DNA from: Pseudomonas sp. BCA17
GTDB taxonomy: Bacteria > Pseudomonadota > Gammaproteobacteria > Pseudomonadales > Pseudomonadaceae
NCBI RefSeq assembly: GCF_004519405.1
Contig: NZ_SGWI01000001.1
Coordinates: forward strand, 1,488,001 to 1,552,000
Direction of reading: 5' to 3'
DNA length: 64,000 nt
The notes beneath the pieces were generated by a model. The model was given only the letters and a program-made list of their open reading frames with translations. It ran no database searches and was not told the DNA's origin. Below, one piece after another: positions 1 to 7,791 of this stretch. Both the position numbers and the translations under genes were made by a program. Position 1 is the first letter of the stretch, and the number at the start of each line of letters is the position of its first letter.

Positions 1-322
1 GGTCCTTGACCGGGGTGGTCAGGTCGAGGGTGTGCAGCGGCAGTTCATCGCTGAGTACCTGCTGGATGGCTTCGATCACCACCGGGTGGTTATGGCCCAG
101 CGCCAGAGTGCCGGCACCGGCCAGGCAATCGATGAAACGGCGGCCCTCCACGTCCTCCACGTAGATACCCTTGGCGCGTTTGAGTGCCAGGGGGATACGC
201 CTTGGGTAGCTGCGGGCGTTGGATTCCTGTTGGCGTTGGCGGGCCAGCAGTGGGGTTTCCTCGAATTGGTAGAGTGTTTCGTGCACCTGAGTGTCTTCGA
301 TGCGGATGGTGGCGACTGACAT
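1..322 (-). CDS. pvdH: PvdH, diaminobutyrate-2-oxoglutarate aminotransferase (5' part only)
   Basis: This is the N-terminal 107 residues of a class III PLP aminotransferase; the gene runs off the left edge. Reading the minus strand from the ATG at 322 gives [18 protein letters not shown], then an [12 protein letters not shown] / [26 protein letters not shown] block typical of 2,4-diaminobutyrate aminotransferases. PvdH makes L-2,4-diaminobutyrate from aspartate semialdehyde, with glutamate as amino donor. That product is a substrate of PvdL in building the pyoverdine chromophore, and pvdL lies in this window. A perfect iron-starvation promoter lies 75 bp upstream, which supports pvdH over a housekeeping paralogue. 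The catalytic lysine is outside the window and cannot be checked. Confidence 0.88.
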   Translation of the reverse strand, partial: MSVATIRIEDTQVHETLYQFEETPLLARQRQQESNARSYPRRIPLALKRAKGIYVEDVEGRRFIDCLAGAGTLALGHNHPVVIEAIQQVLSDELPLHTLDLTTPVKD

Positions 323-396
323 TTCTCGATCCCTCAATACGCGGGTGGGGTGAGCAGACGGGTGATCCGTGGGTGTACGGATTTCATGTTCTGGAG

Positions 397-420
397 ACGC
401 ATCAGCTTCGGGGGGATTTA
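397..420 (-). promoter_or_regulatory. Iron-starvation box (PvdS promoter) of pvdH
   Basis: On the minus strand the sequence reads CTAAAT, 16 bases, then CGT. This is an exact match to the TAAAT-N16-CGT promoter pattern recognised by the ECF sigma factor PvdS. It points at pvdH, leaving a leader of about 65 nt. pvdS is in the same window. Function is inferred from the motif. Confidence 0.8.
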
Positions 421-431
421 GGGGAGACGGC

Positions 432-603
432 GTACATATCCGTTATTCAGGTCACGGCCACCTGGGGTTCCGCCCTTACGGCGGGTCACTTTGGAAAAGC
501 CGGAATGCCGGCCCAGCCCAAAGTAACCAAAGGGCTCTTGCCCCACCACTCGGCACCTCGCTCAGGCTCGGTGTGCCCGAACACAGACTTGAATCCGTGG
601 GCC
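432..603. repeat. Long dispersed intergenic repeat, copy 1
   Basis: This stretch is near-identical to 41910-42065 and, inverted, to about 42512-42669. All copies contain the blocks GTTCCGC(C/T)CTTAC(G/A), GCGGGTCACTTT, AAGTAACCAAA and CACTCGGCACCTCGC. Two short arms (GCGGGTCACTTTGG and CCAAAGTAACC) could pair into a hairpin. No credible gene lies between 323 and 782; open frames here are low-complexity shadows. It resembles the long dispersed repeats known from P. fluorescens genomes. Family membership is inference. Confidence 0.7.
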
Positions 604-730
604 GCAGCGTTTTGCTTTCCTGTGGGAGCTGGCTTGCCTGCGCTACACAGAGTATCTACACAACTTTGGTGCGGCCATGAACCTGTGGCGAGGGAGCTTG
701 CTCCCGTGACGGCTCGGAAGCCGGCGACTA
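604..730. repeat. REP-containing composite repeat, copy 1
   Basis: It contains two REP-type palindromes, TGTGGGAGCTGGCTTGCC and TGTGGCGAGGGAGCTTGCTC, in a fixed arrangement. The same arrangement recurs at 41733-41844. The two copies differ mainly by 13 nt between direct CTACAC repeats, which looks like slippage. The composite has therefore been copied as a unit. Confidence 0.7.
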
Positions 731-782
731 ACCCTTAGTGGCCGTGGCTTGGATAACCGATATGTCACGATCAACCGGACAC

Positions 783-1550
783 TCAGATCCCCCGATACCG
801 CTCATTCAACGCATACAGAACCGCGCACGTTTGCGCATCTAGAAACCCGCAATAATCCTGCGGCCGAAAGTGCATCTGAAACGCCCGGGTTCGTTGTTCG
901 AATGCCCGGCGATTTTTCGCCGGTGCGTATCCGTAGCGCTGGAAAGCCCGTTCCACTTCCACCTCCGGCGGCAGCCCGAGGCAAAACCGGCGTTGGTACA
1001 TAGCCCGCGTGGCCTCGTCGAACCAAGCGCCGATGCCCGCTTCGTACAAGCGCCGCCAAGGCAATTGCGGCCCAGGGTCGCTTTTGCGCCAATACGCCAC
1101 ATCCGAGTGGCCAAGCACGTCGGTCGGCCCGATCTGTGGGTAGCGACCCAGAATGTCACGAAGCAGGGCAACCAACATGTCGACCTGCGCCTCCGGGTAC
1201 GCCGGAAAGGTGAACACGCCCCCAGCATCCCGCGCCAGGTTGACGATCTCGATGCCGATCGCCCGGCCGTTGAGATTGTCTCGCCCCTCCCAATGGCTTG
1301 TACCGGCGTGCCAGGCGCGCTTGTCTTCGGGCACCAGGCGAAATACCCGCAACTCAAGATAACCGCCGGCGCGATAGGCCGGCTCATTCGGATCCGGCAA
1401 CAGGTAGTGCGCGCTGACGCCGCCCTGGGTCAGCGTATTCAGGGATGAGGTGAACGGCGCGGCGGTGTAATGCAGCACCACCTGCCGCACGGGCTCGCCG
1501 TTACGTTCGTTGAAATCGCTGGAAGGAAAACTGCTATCGATGACCAACAT
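783..1550 (-). CDS. N-acetylmuramoyl-L-alanine amidase, AmiD/AmpD family
   Basis: A 255-residue amidase_2-type zinc hydrolase that cleaves the bond between N-acetylmuramic acid and L-alanine in (anhydro)muropeptides. The zinc ligands are visible: H27 in VVLHYTA, H148 in LGHSDVAY and D158 in RKSDPGPQ. The WHAG motif (about 80-83) and the IGIEIVN strand fit the fold. Residues about 185-255 form a helical C-terminal extension resembling the peptidoglycan-binding domain of AmiD. No signal peptide or lipobox is visible (MLVIDSSFPSSDFN), unlike the outer-membrane lipoprotein AmiD of E. coli, so location is uncertain. It is monocistronic, with a terminator upstream separating it from dsbS. Its role in murein recycling is inferred from the family. 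Confidence 0.85.
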   Translation of the reverse strand: MLVIDSSFPSSDFNERNGEPVRQVVLHYTAAPFTSSLNTLTQGGVSAHYLLPDPNEPAYRAGGYLELRVFRLVPEDKRAWHAGTSHWEGRDNLNGRAIGIEIVNLARDAGGVFTFPAYPEAQVDMLVALLRDILGRYPQIGPTDVLGHSDVAYWRKSDPGPQLPWRRLYEAGIGAWFDEATRAMYQRRFCLGLPPEVEVERAFQRYGYAPAKNRRAFEQRTRAFQMHFRPQDYCGFLDAQTCAVLYALNERYRGI

Positions 1551-1601
1551 AAGGACCGTCCTTTTTCAATACAGGCCGAATCATTCAACCCGTTGGAGCA
1601 C

Positions 1602-1649
1602 AAAAAAATTACCGCCATCCTGAAGCGCGCACGTTCAGGTTGGCGGTAA
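1602..1649 (-). terminator. Rho-independent terminator of the dsbRS operon
   Basis: On the minus strand a 16-bp stem (TTACCGCCA-ACCTGAA pairing with TTCAGG-A-TGGCGGTAA, with one bulge/mismatch) is followed at once by seven T residues. It lies downstream of dsbS, past a REPIN, and 50 bp before the amidase start. It should end dsbRS transcription and insulate the amidase gene. Confidence 0.85.
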
Positions 1650-1689
1650 CTATTTGGTCCTTGAAAAAGAAGGCTCAGTTGAAGCTTTT

Positions 1690-1789
1690 TGTAGAGCGAG
1701 CTTGCTCGCGAAAAACTCACAGGCGCCGCGCCCATTCAGGCAACACGCGTTATCGTTGAGGTTTTTCGCGGGCAAGCCCGCTCCTACAG
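1690..1789. repeat. REPIN (inverted REP pair)
   Basis: Two inverted REP-type palindromes, GTAGAGCGAGCTTGCTCGCG and CGCGGGCAAGCCCGCTCCTAC, face each other across about 55 bp. They sit between the dsbS stop and its terminator. This is the usual arrangement of mobilisable REP doublets in Pseudomonas. Confidence 0.85.
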
Positions 1790-1797
1790 ATGGCCGC

Positions 1798-3117
1798 TCA
1801 GCGCCGCAGTGGCATCCCGAGGTCCACCCGCAGGCCGTCCGGCCGGCTGTCGAACTTCAGCGAGCAGGAACAACGCTGGACGATGGCCTGCACAATCGCC
1901 AGGCCCAGGCCGCAGCCCTCGCTGTTGCCGTTGCGCCAGAACCGTTGCGTCAGGTACTGCAGGTCCTCGCTGGAGATCTGCTTGCCATGGTCACGGACCC
2001 GGAAGACTACGTTATCGGTCGCGGTCAGCACGCTCAGTTCCACCCGCGTATCCGCAGGGGTGTGACGCAGGGCGTTGTCCAGCAGGTTGCGCAGCGCCGC
2101 GACCGCCAGGCCCACCGGCATTTCAACCGGGGTGGCCGAGAGGTTGTCGGGCAGGATCAGGTCAATACGCCGGTTGTCCCCCGCGTTGGCATCCTGGATC
2201 GCCAGGCGCGCCACTTCCTCGGCCGTGGAGTGCAGGCCGTCATCGAACGACAGGTTGCCCTCCACCCGCGCCAACAGCAGCAATTGCTCCAAGGTCCGGT
2301 GCAGACGGTCGGCACCTTCCTCGGCATGCGCCAGGGACTGGTCGCGGGCTGCACCTTCGGTCATGCGGGCCACTTGCAGGTGGGTCTTGATCGCCGTGAG
2401 TGGGCTGCGCAGTTCATGGGCGGCGTCGCCGGTGAGGCGGCGTTCGCGCTCAATGGTCTTGGCAATCCGTTGCAGCAGCTGGTTCTGGGTGTCGAGCAGC
2501 GGCTTGAGTTCGCTGGGCAACGGGTGGATCTGCAGCGGCTCAAGGGAGTCGGCACTGCGCCGCATCAAGGCATCGCGCATGCGATTGAGCGGCACCAGGC
2601 TCTGGCCGATGCCCAGCCACAACAGGCACAGGCAACCCAGCAAGGCCACGCCCACCGGCACGGACGCCGCCAGCAGGATCGACAGGTTCAACGCTTCGCG
2701 CTCCACCTGGCGGTCGGCGGTGGTGATCAGCAAATCACCACGGGACAGGGTGAAACTGCGCCAGCCCACTCCGTCGATGACCTGGTCGCGAAAGCCGCTC
2801 TTGCGCGACTCCAGCCCTTCCTCCGGGGTGGTATGGCTGCGAGCCAGGATCTCGCCGCGCAACGAGCTGACCTGACAGGCCATGCCGCCCGGTACGTTCA
2901 GTTGTTCGGTGCGCAGGTGCGCACCGCCACTCACACTGGCCAGGCCCGGCATCTGCTCGGTCAGCCCCGCCACCATGCGTGCCGACGCGACCAGGCGTTG
3001 ATCGAGGGAGAACATCATCTGGTTGCGCAAGTCGTTGAGCATCCAGGCGGCCGCCAGGGCCCAGATCAACACAAAAGCGGCGCCCAACTTGAATGTCAGG
3101 CGCAGGCGCAGGCTCAT
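1798..3117 (-). CDS. dsbS: Sensor histidine kinase, DsbS-like
   Basis: A 439-residue inner-membrane sensor kinase. Hydrophobic segments at about 10-28 and 146-168 bracket a periplasmic sensor of about 115 residues that contains one cysteine (C81). A HAMP-like stretch follows, then the H-box DAAHELRSPLTAIKTH with phospho-acceptor H234, an N-box with LLDNALRHTP, and G-boxes VRDHGKQI and GCGLGLAI. The start is the ATG overlapping the stop of the regulator gene (TGATG). Adjacency to a divergent dsbD-dsbE-dsbG operon matches P. aeruginosa PA2479-PA2480, described as a copper-responsive DsbRS system. I infer orthology from context. A QseC/PmrB-type kinase is the broader family call. Confidence 0.8.
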   Translation of the reverse strand: MSLRLRLTFKLGAAFVLIWALAAAWMLNDLRNQMMFSLDQRLVASARMVAGLTEQMPGLASVSGGAHLRTEQLNVPGGMACQVSSLRGEILARSHTTPEEGLESRKSGFRDQVIDGVGWRSFTLSRGDLLITTADRQVEREALNLSILLAASVPVGVALLGCLCLLWLGIGQSLVPLNRMRDALMRRSADSLEPLQIHPLPSELKPLLDTQNQLLQRIAKTIERERRLTGDAAHELRSPLTAIKTHLQVARMTEGAARDQSLAHAEEGADRLHRTLEQLLLLARVEGNLSFDDGLHSTAEEVARLAIQDANAGDNRRIDLILPDNLSATPVEMPVGLAVAALRNLLDNALRHTPADTRVELSVLTATDNVVFRVRDHGKQISSEDLQYLTQRFWRNGNSEGCGLGLAIVQAIVQRCSCSLKFDSRPDGLRVDLGMPLRR

Positions 3118-3797
3118 CACGAAGCGTTCTCTGCGTCATCCGCCGTGCCCAGGCGATAGCCCAGGCCGCGCACGGTCTCGACGATGCCATTACCCAATTT
3201 GCGCCGCAGGTGATGGATGTGCACGTTCAACGCGTTGCTTTCCAGTTCGTCGTTGAAGCCGTAGACGCTGTCCTTGAGTTGTTCGCTGGAGAGCACGCGG
3301 CCCTTGTTGTGCAGTAACGCTTGCAGCAGCGCCTGCTCGCGACGGGACAGGTCCACCGGCTGGCCGCCCAGGAAGGTCTCGCGGCTGCTGGGGTCGTAGG
3401 TCAGGCGGCCGTGTTCGATCAGGTTGACGCTGCGCCCCGCTACGCGCCGCAGCAGGGTTTGCAGGCGGGCGGCGAGTTCGCGCAGGTCAAAGGGCTTGAG
3501 CAGGTAGTCATCGGCACCGGCCTGCAGGCCGTCGACGCGGTTGGTCACGGAGTCCCGTGCCGTGAGGATCAGCACCGGGATTTCCAGGCCCTGGCTGCGC
3601 TGTTGCTGCAACAGTTTGAGGCCGTCTTCATCGGGCAGGCCGAGGTCGAGCACCATAATGTCGAACGTCGCGGCCTTGAGCATCGCCCGCGCGGCTGCGG
3701 CCGAGGCCACGCGCTCGACGGTAAAGCCTTGGGCGGTCAGGCCGGCCACGATGCCGCTGGCGATCAGTTCGTCGTCTTCACAGACCAGTACGTGCAT
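3117..3797 (-). CDS. dsbR: OmpR-family response regulator, DsbR-like
   Basis: A 226-residue regulator. The receiver domain (1-about 115) has the acidic pocket CEDDE, phospho-acceptor D51 in MVLDLGLPD, T in ILTARD and K in LLKPFD. A C-terminal winged-helix DNA-binding domain follows (RREQALLQALL, SNALNVHIHHLRRKLG, VRGLGYRL). It is first in the operon and one base overlaps dsbS. The divergent spacer of about 175 bp to dsbD carries a direct repeat at 3906-3926 of the kind OmpR-family dimers bind. Its likely job is to control disulfide-bond genes under periplasmic redox or copper stress. The name rests on synteny with PA2479. Confidence 0.82.
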   Translation of the reverse strand: MHVLVCEDDELIASGIVAGLTAQGFTVERVASAAAARAMLKAATFDIMVLDLGLPDEDGLKLLQQQRSQGLEIPVLILTARDSVTNRVDGLQAGADDYLLKPFDLRELAARLQTLLRRVAGRSVNLIEHGRLTYDPSSRETFLGGQPVDLSRREQALLQALLHNKGRVLSSEQLKDSVYGFNDELESNALNVHIHHLRRKLGNGIVETVRGLGYRLGTADDAENAS

Positions 3798-3905
3798 GCT
3801 GAACCCTTCATGAAAGATGGGGAGATTAAAGGTTGGCCGGATTAAGCGCAGATTATGCCGTGAAAAGAGACGCGCCCAGACTTTCCCTACACTCTAGAAT
3901 AGCGC

Positions 3906-3926
3906 CGGTTAATCATCGGTTAATCA
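3906..3926. promoter_or_regulatory. Tandem CGGTTAATCA direct repeat, candidate DsbR box
   Basis: The 10-mer CGGTTAATCA occurs at 3906-3915 and again at 3917-3926, giving an 11-bp period. That places both half-sites on one helix face. It lies 47 bp before the dsbD ATG, in the divergent dsbR-dsbD spacer. The layout fits an OmpR-family head-to-tail dimer site. Confidence 0.65.
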
Positions 3927-3972
3927 ACGCCACACATTGTGTGCCTCACTTGCATCGAACTAAGGCTTGACC

Positions 3973-5700
3973 ATGCGGCATCTGTTTACCTTTTTGCTGG
4001 TGTTGTTCGCGGGGTTCGCCCAGGCCGCGCCAGGCAACCCGTTTGAGACCAAACCTGATTTCCTTCCGGTGGGCAAAGCCTTCACTTTTACCTCCGAGCG
4101 CCTGGAAAGTGGCGAGACCCAGCTGTACTGGCAGATTGCCGACGGTTATTACCTGTACAAGCAGCGCATGAAGTTCGATGGCCTGGCTGAAAAGCCCGCG
4201 CTGCCGCAAGGCGAGGCCCATAGCGATGAGTTCTTCGGCGATCAGGAAGTGTATCGCCAGGGCCTGGAAGTGAAGATTCCGGCCGGAGCCACCGGCCAGG
4301 TCAAGCTGGGCTGGCAAGGCTGTGCCGACGCGGGCCTGTGCTACCCGCCGCAATCGATCACCGTGGACCTGGGCGGCAACCCCGCCGTGGCTGCCACTGC
4401 TGAAGCCCAGGACCAGAGCCTGGCCAGCGGCCTGCAACAGCGCAGCCTGGGCTGGAGCCTGCTGGTGTTCTTTGGCTTGGGCCTGTTGCTGGCCTTTGCC
4501 CCCTGTTCGCTACCGATGCTGCCGATCCTTGCCGGCCTGGTAGTCGGCAGTGGCGCCAGCCCACGTCGCGGTTTTGCCCTGGCCAGCAGCTATGTGGTGT
4601 GCATGGCCCTGGTATATGCCGCACTCGGCGTGCTGGCCGCGCTGCTCGGCGGCAACCTGGCGGCGCTGCTGCAAACCCCTTGGATCCTGGGCAGTTTTGC
4701 CGCGCTGTTTGTGATCCTCGCCTTGCCGATGTTCGGTTTCTTTGAACTGCAACTGCCGGCCTTCCTGCGCGACCGCCTGGACAACGTCAGCCGCCAGCAA
4801 AGCGGTGGCAGCCTGGTGGGCGCGGGGGTTCTCGGCGCACTGTCCGGCCTGCTGGTGGGCCCGTGCATGACCGCCCCCCTGGCTGGCGCCCTGCTCTACA
4901 TCGCCCAGAGCGGCAATGCACTGCACGGTGGCCTGATCCTGTTCGCCATGGGCATTGGCATCGGCGTGCCGCTGTTGCTGCTGGTGACGGTGGGCAACCG
5001 CTTCCTGCCCAAGCCGGGTACCTGGATGAACGTACTCAAGGGCATCTTCGGCTTCCTGTTCCTCGGTACCGCCGTGTTGATGATTCGCCCGGTGGTCGGC
5101 GAAAGCCTGTGGCTCGGCCTGTGGGGCGCACTGGCGTTGGTGATGGCCTACTGCGGCTGGACACTGGCCCGCGAATACGGGCTGGCCGCCAAGGTGTTTG
5201 GCGCCGGCTCCCTGGTGCTGGGCCTGTGGGGCGCGGTACTGGTGGTGGGCGCAGCCGGTGGCAGCGATGACCTGTGGCAACCGCTGAAGGTGTACAGCGG
5301 CTCGCGCGTCTCCGCCGCAACGACTGCCCACGATGCGTTCATGACCATTAACGACCCGGCCGTGCTGCAAAGCCAGCTCGACGCCGCCAAGGCCCAGGGG
5401 CAATGGGTACTGGTGGACTACTACGCCGACTGGTGCGTGTCGTGCAAGATCATGGAAAAGCAGGTATTCGGTAAACCCGAAGTCATGGATGCGCTGAAAG
5501 ACGTGCGCCTGCTGCGCCTGGACGTCACCGCCGACAATGCCGCCAGCCGCGAGCTGCTCGGCCGCTATAAAGTCCCTGGCCCACCCAGCTTCGTGTGGAT
5601 CGGCCCCGACGGTGAAGAGCGCCGTGCCCAACGCATCACCGGCGAAGTGGATGCCGCCGCCTTCCTGCAACGCTGGACGCAAACCCGGAACGCGCTCTGA
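3973..5700 (+). CDS. dsbD: Thiol:disulfide interchange protein DsbD
   Basis: A 575-residue inner-membrane electron conduit that passes cytosolic reducing power (thioredoxin) to periplasmic thiol proteins. The domains appear in order. A signal peptide (MRHLFTFLLVLFAGFAQAA) is followed by an N-terminal DsbD-alpha domain with the pair ending GCADAGLCYPP. The eight-helix core carries cysteines in FAPCSLPMLP and VGPCMTAPLAG. The C-terminal thioredoxin domain has C488-V-S-C491 in DWCVSCK. The start was chosen because the signal peptide begins there. The stop overlaps the next start as TGATG, so it leads a translationally coupled dsbD-dsbE-dsbG operon. It corresponds to P. aeruginosa PA2478 (a second DsbD) by context. 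Confidence 0.93.
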   Translation: MRHLFTFLLVLFAGFAQAAPGNPFETKPDFLPVGKAFTFTSERLESGETQLYWQIADGYYLYKQRMKFDGLAEKPALPQGEAHSDEFFGDQEVYRQGLEVKIPAGATGQVKLGWQGCADAGLCYPPQSITVDLGGNPAVAATAEAQDQSLASGLQQRSLGWSLLVFFGLGLLLAFAPCSLPMLPILAGLVVGSGASPRRGFALASSYVVCMALVYAALGVLAALLGGNLAALLQTPWILGSFAALFVILALPMFGFFELQLPAFLRDRLDNVSRQQSGGSLVGAGVLGALSGLLVGPCMTAPLAGALLYIAQSGNALHGGLILFAMGIGIGVPLLLLVTVGNRFLPKPGTWMNVLKGIFGFLFLGTAVLMIRPVVGESLWLGLWGALALVMAYCGWTLAREYGLAAKVFGAGSLVLGLWGAVLVVGAAGGSDDLWQPLKVYSGSRVSAATTAHDAFMTINDPAVLQSQLDAAKAQGQWVLVDYYADWCVSCKIMEKQVFGKPEVMDALKDVRLLRLDVTADNAASRELLGRYKVPGPPSFVWIGPDGEERRAQRITGEVDAAAFLQRWTQTRNAL

Positions 5701-6551
5701 TGCTGACCCTGACCATCGGTACCTTCGCCATTGCCCTGAATCACATCCTGCTGATCAGCGCGCTGATTCTCGCCACGTTGGTGGGCTGGCGCGTGGCCAG
5801 GCGTGGCGGGGAAAACCCGGAATCGGTGCTGTTCAGCCTGTTCCTGCTGGGCATGCTGGTAGCACGCCTCAGCTTTGTGCTGATGTACTGGAGCGAGTAC
5901 CGCAACGACTGGCTGCAGATGGTCGACCTGCGTGACGGCGGCTTTCTCGCCTGGCCCGGCGTGATTGCGCTGGTACTCGGCGCGCTGGCCTACGGCTGGC
6001 GTCGCCCTGCCCTGCGCAAGCCGCTGAGCGCCGGGGTGATCACCGGGCTGGTGTTCTGGAGCATGAGCAGCTTGTCCCTGAGCCTGTACGACAAGGGCTC
6101 GCAATTGCCCGACATCACCTTGCGCAACGCCAATGGCGAGGTGGTGCAACTGGCCGATTACAAAGGCGGCCCGCTGGTGATCAACCTGTGGGCCACCTGG
6201 TGCCCACCGTGCCGGCGGGAAATGCCGGTGCTGGAACGCGCCCAGCACCAACGGCCCGACGTGACCTTCCTGTTCGTCAACCAGGCCGAAAGCATGCAAA
6301 GCGTCAGTACCTTCCTCGCCACCCAAGGCCTGACCCTCGACAACGTGTTGTTTGACGCCAGTGGCCGCCTCGGCCAGGCCGTAGGTTCCATGGCGTTGCC
6401 GACCACCCTGTTCTACCAAGCCGATGGGAGGCTGATCAACAGCCACCTGGGCGAGCTGTCCCAGGCCAGCCTGGCCCGCGCCATGGAACCCTTCGACTCC
6501 GCTCCCGCCGCCACAAGGAAACCGACATGCCAAGCCTCCGCCACCTGCTGA
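5700..6551 (+). CDS. TlpA/DsbE-like thioredoxin with multi-spanning N-terminal domain
   Basis: A 283-residue protein. About four hydrophobic segments fill residues 1-125 and resemble the membrane domain found in prolipoprotein-diacylglyceryl-transferase-like TlpA fusions. A periplasmic thioredoxin domain follows with ATWCPPCRREMP (C168 and C171) and a cis-proline motif MALPTTLFYQ. It is probably reduced by the upstream DsbD and passes electrons to client proteins. It overlaps dsbD by one base and dsbG by 25 bp. It matches PA2477 (dsbE2) by position. A role in cytochrome c maturation is less likely because no ccm genes are near. Confidence is high on the fold and moderate on the partner. Confidence 0.85.
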   Translation: MLTLTIGTFAIALNHILLISALILATLVGWRVARRGGENPESVLFSLFLLGMLVARLSFVLMYWSEYRNDWLQMVDLRDGGFLAWPGVIALVLGALAYGWRRPALRKPLSAGVITGLVFWSMSSLSLSLYDKGSQLPDITLRNANGEVVQLADYKGGPLVINLWATWCPPCRREMPVLERAQHQRPDVTFLFVNQAESMQSVSTFLATQGLTLDNVLFDASGRLGQAVGSMALPTTLFYQADGRLINSHLGELSQASLARAMEPFDSAPAATRKPTCQASATC

Positions 6552-7288
6552 CCCTGCTGCCACTGACCCTGGCCGCTACCCTGGCCCAGGCCGAAGACTG
6601 GCCGGCGCCGATCAAACAGATCGAAGCCAAGGGTGCCAGGATCCTCGGCAAATTCGACGCGCCCAGCGGCCTCACCGGCTACGCCGCCCAGTATCAGAAC
6701 CGTGGCATGGCGCTGTACCTGACCGCCGACGGCAAAAGCGTGCTCGCCGGCAACCTGTACGACGCCCAGGGCAATGACCTGAGCAGCGCGCCCCTGGAAA
6801 AACTGGTGTACGCGCCGATGGCCAAGGAAGTCTGGGCCAAGATGGAACACAGCAACTGGATTCAGGACGGCGATAAAAACGCGCCGCGCATCGTCTACCT
6901 GTTCAGCGACCCCAACTGCCCTTACTGCAACATGTTCTGGGAACAGGCCCGCCCGTGGGTGAAAGCCGGCAAGGTGCAACTGCGCCACATCATGGTCGGC
7001 ATCATCCGCGAGGACAGCCCGGGCAAGTCGGCCGCGCTGTTCGCCGCCAAGGATCCGCAAAAAGCCCTGGAAGAACACGAAGCCGCCGGCAAGGGCAGCA
7101 AGTTGCAGGCACTGGACAAGATCCCGGCGGATATCGAGGCCAAGCTCGATGCCAATATGAAGTTGATGGATGAGTTGGAGTTATCGGCCACCCCGGCGAT
7201 TTTTTATCTGGATGAAAAAGGTGGGCTGCAGCAACAGCAAGGGGCGCCTTCGCCGGAGAAGTTGGGGAAGATACTGGGAGCGAAATAA
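6527..7288 (+). CDS. dsbG: Thiol:disulfide interchange protein DsbG
   Basis: A 253-residue periplasmic protein with signal peptide MPSLRHLLTLLPLTLAATLAQA. An N-terminal dimerisation domain (about 22-90) is followed by a thioredoxin fold. The active site is C131-P-Y-C134 in SDPNCPYCNMF, and the cis-proline loop is SATPAIFYLD. DsbG reduces sulfenylated or misoxidised cysteines and is kept reduced by DsbD, so co-transcription with dsbD fits. Its start lies 25 bp inside the preceding gene, which indicates coupling. The operon ends at the hairpin at 7338-7364. DsbC is a possible alternative family label. Confidence 0.92.
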   Translation: MPSLRHLLTLLPLTLAATLAQAEDWPAPIKQIEAKGARILGKFDAPSGLTGYAAQYQNRGMALYLTADGKSVLAGNLYDAQGNDLSSAPLEKLVYAPMAKEVWAKMEHSNWIQDGDKNAPRIVYLFSDPNCPYCNMFWEQARPWVKAGKVQLRHIMVGIIREDSPGKSAALFAAKDPQKALEEHEAAGKGSKLQALDKIPADIEAKLDANMKLMDELELSATPAIFYLDEKGGLQQQQGAPSPEKLGKILGAK

Positions 7289-7337
7289 AAATAACCTCAA
7301 TGCTTTAATAGGTAAGCCGCAACTTTTTATTAATAGA

Positions 7338-7364
7338 AAGTGCCACTGCGAGGCAGTGGCACTT
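7338..7364. terminator. Perfect 11-bp hairpin between converging genes
   Basis: AAGTGCCACTG and CAGTGGCACTT pair perfectly around a 5-nt loop. The hairpin lies 50 bp after the dsbG stop and 5 bp from the end of the converging gene. A loose T/A-rich stretch follows on the minus strand, so it may serve both directions and better serves the minus-strand gene. Confidence 0.7.
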
Positions 7365-7368
7365 CAAA

Positions 7369-7791
7369 CTAGTTAAGCCAAAACGTAAAATTATCCAACC
7401 CAATCCATTCCGCCGTTGTAGTAGTGACGATTATCGAGGAAATACGCCCTCCAGAAGGGGCAGTAAAACTCACCCACTGGTCAACGTCCCCCCCCATCGC
7501 TTGACCATAGCGAGTGAAACTGCCCTGCAAAATATCTTGTTCGTCATAAAAAGAAAATTTTACGTCTGCGTCCAGCCACACCATACCGAATAAGGTGCGT
7601 ACACAGCTGAACTTTAAGTTCATCCGTATCACCTGTGGGCCGGTGGTGTTGTATCCAATCATTAAACCAGGAGGAACATACTTATCCGGGCTCGCCTGAT
7701 AGGGATAGTTCGCGATGCCAGACGTTCCCGCACCGCTGACATGCGAGATCGACATCCGTGGCGTTTCTATACGTCCACCTGCATAAACCAA
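7369..7791 (-). pseudogene. Severed C-terminal jelly-roll-like domain of the 7792-10116 protein
   Basis: These 140 codons follow directly, in the same frame, after the TAA that ends the larger gene. The only codon at the boundary is TTG, with no ribosome binding site. The product reads as a beta-sandwich domain ending WIGLDNFTFWLN. Domains with that DNFTF ending usually begin with a Y/F-E-x-F segment. Exactly such a segment (IIYENFSDTPFP) lies on the other side of the stop. I therefore read this as the cut-off end of one protein of about 915 residues. An internal ATG (MSISHVSG) would give only part of the domain. Base composition is visibly more AT-rich than neighbouring genes. Confidence 0.75.

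Noticed and set aside
323..782. A tRNA or small protein gene before the amidase
   Set aside because: No cloverleaf or credible frame was seen; the stretch is accounted for by a promoter and two dispersed repeats.
3117..3797. Calling the two-component pair QseBC or PmrAB
   Set aside because: The family resemblance is real, but the divergent dsbD-dsbE-dsbG operon matches the DsbRS context and no qse or pmr partner genes are near.
7369..7791. A separate small gene starting at the TTG just after the TAA
   Set aside because: The frame is continuous with the upstream gene, the start has no ribosome site, and the domain appears to begin before the stop.
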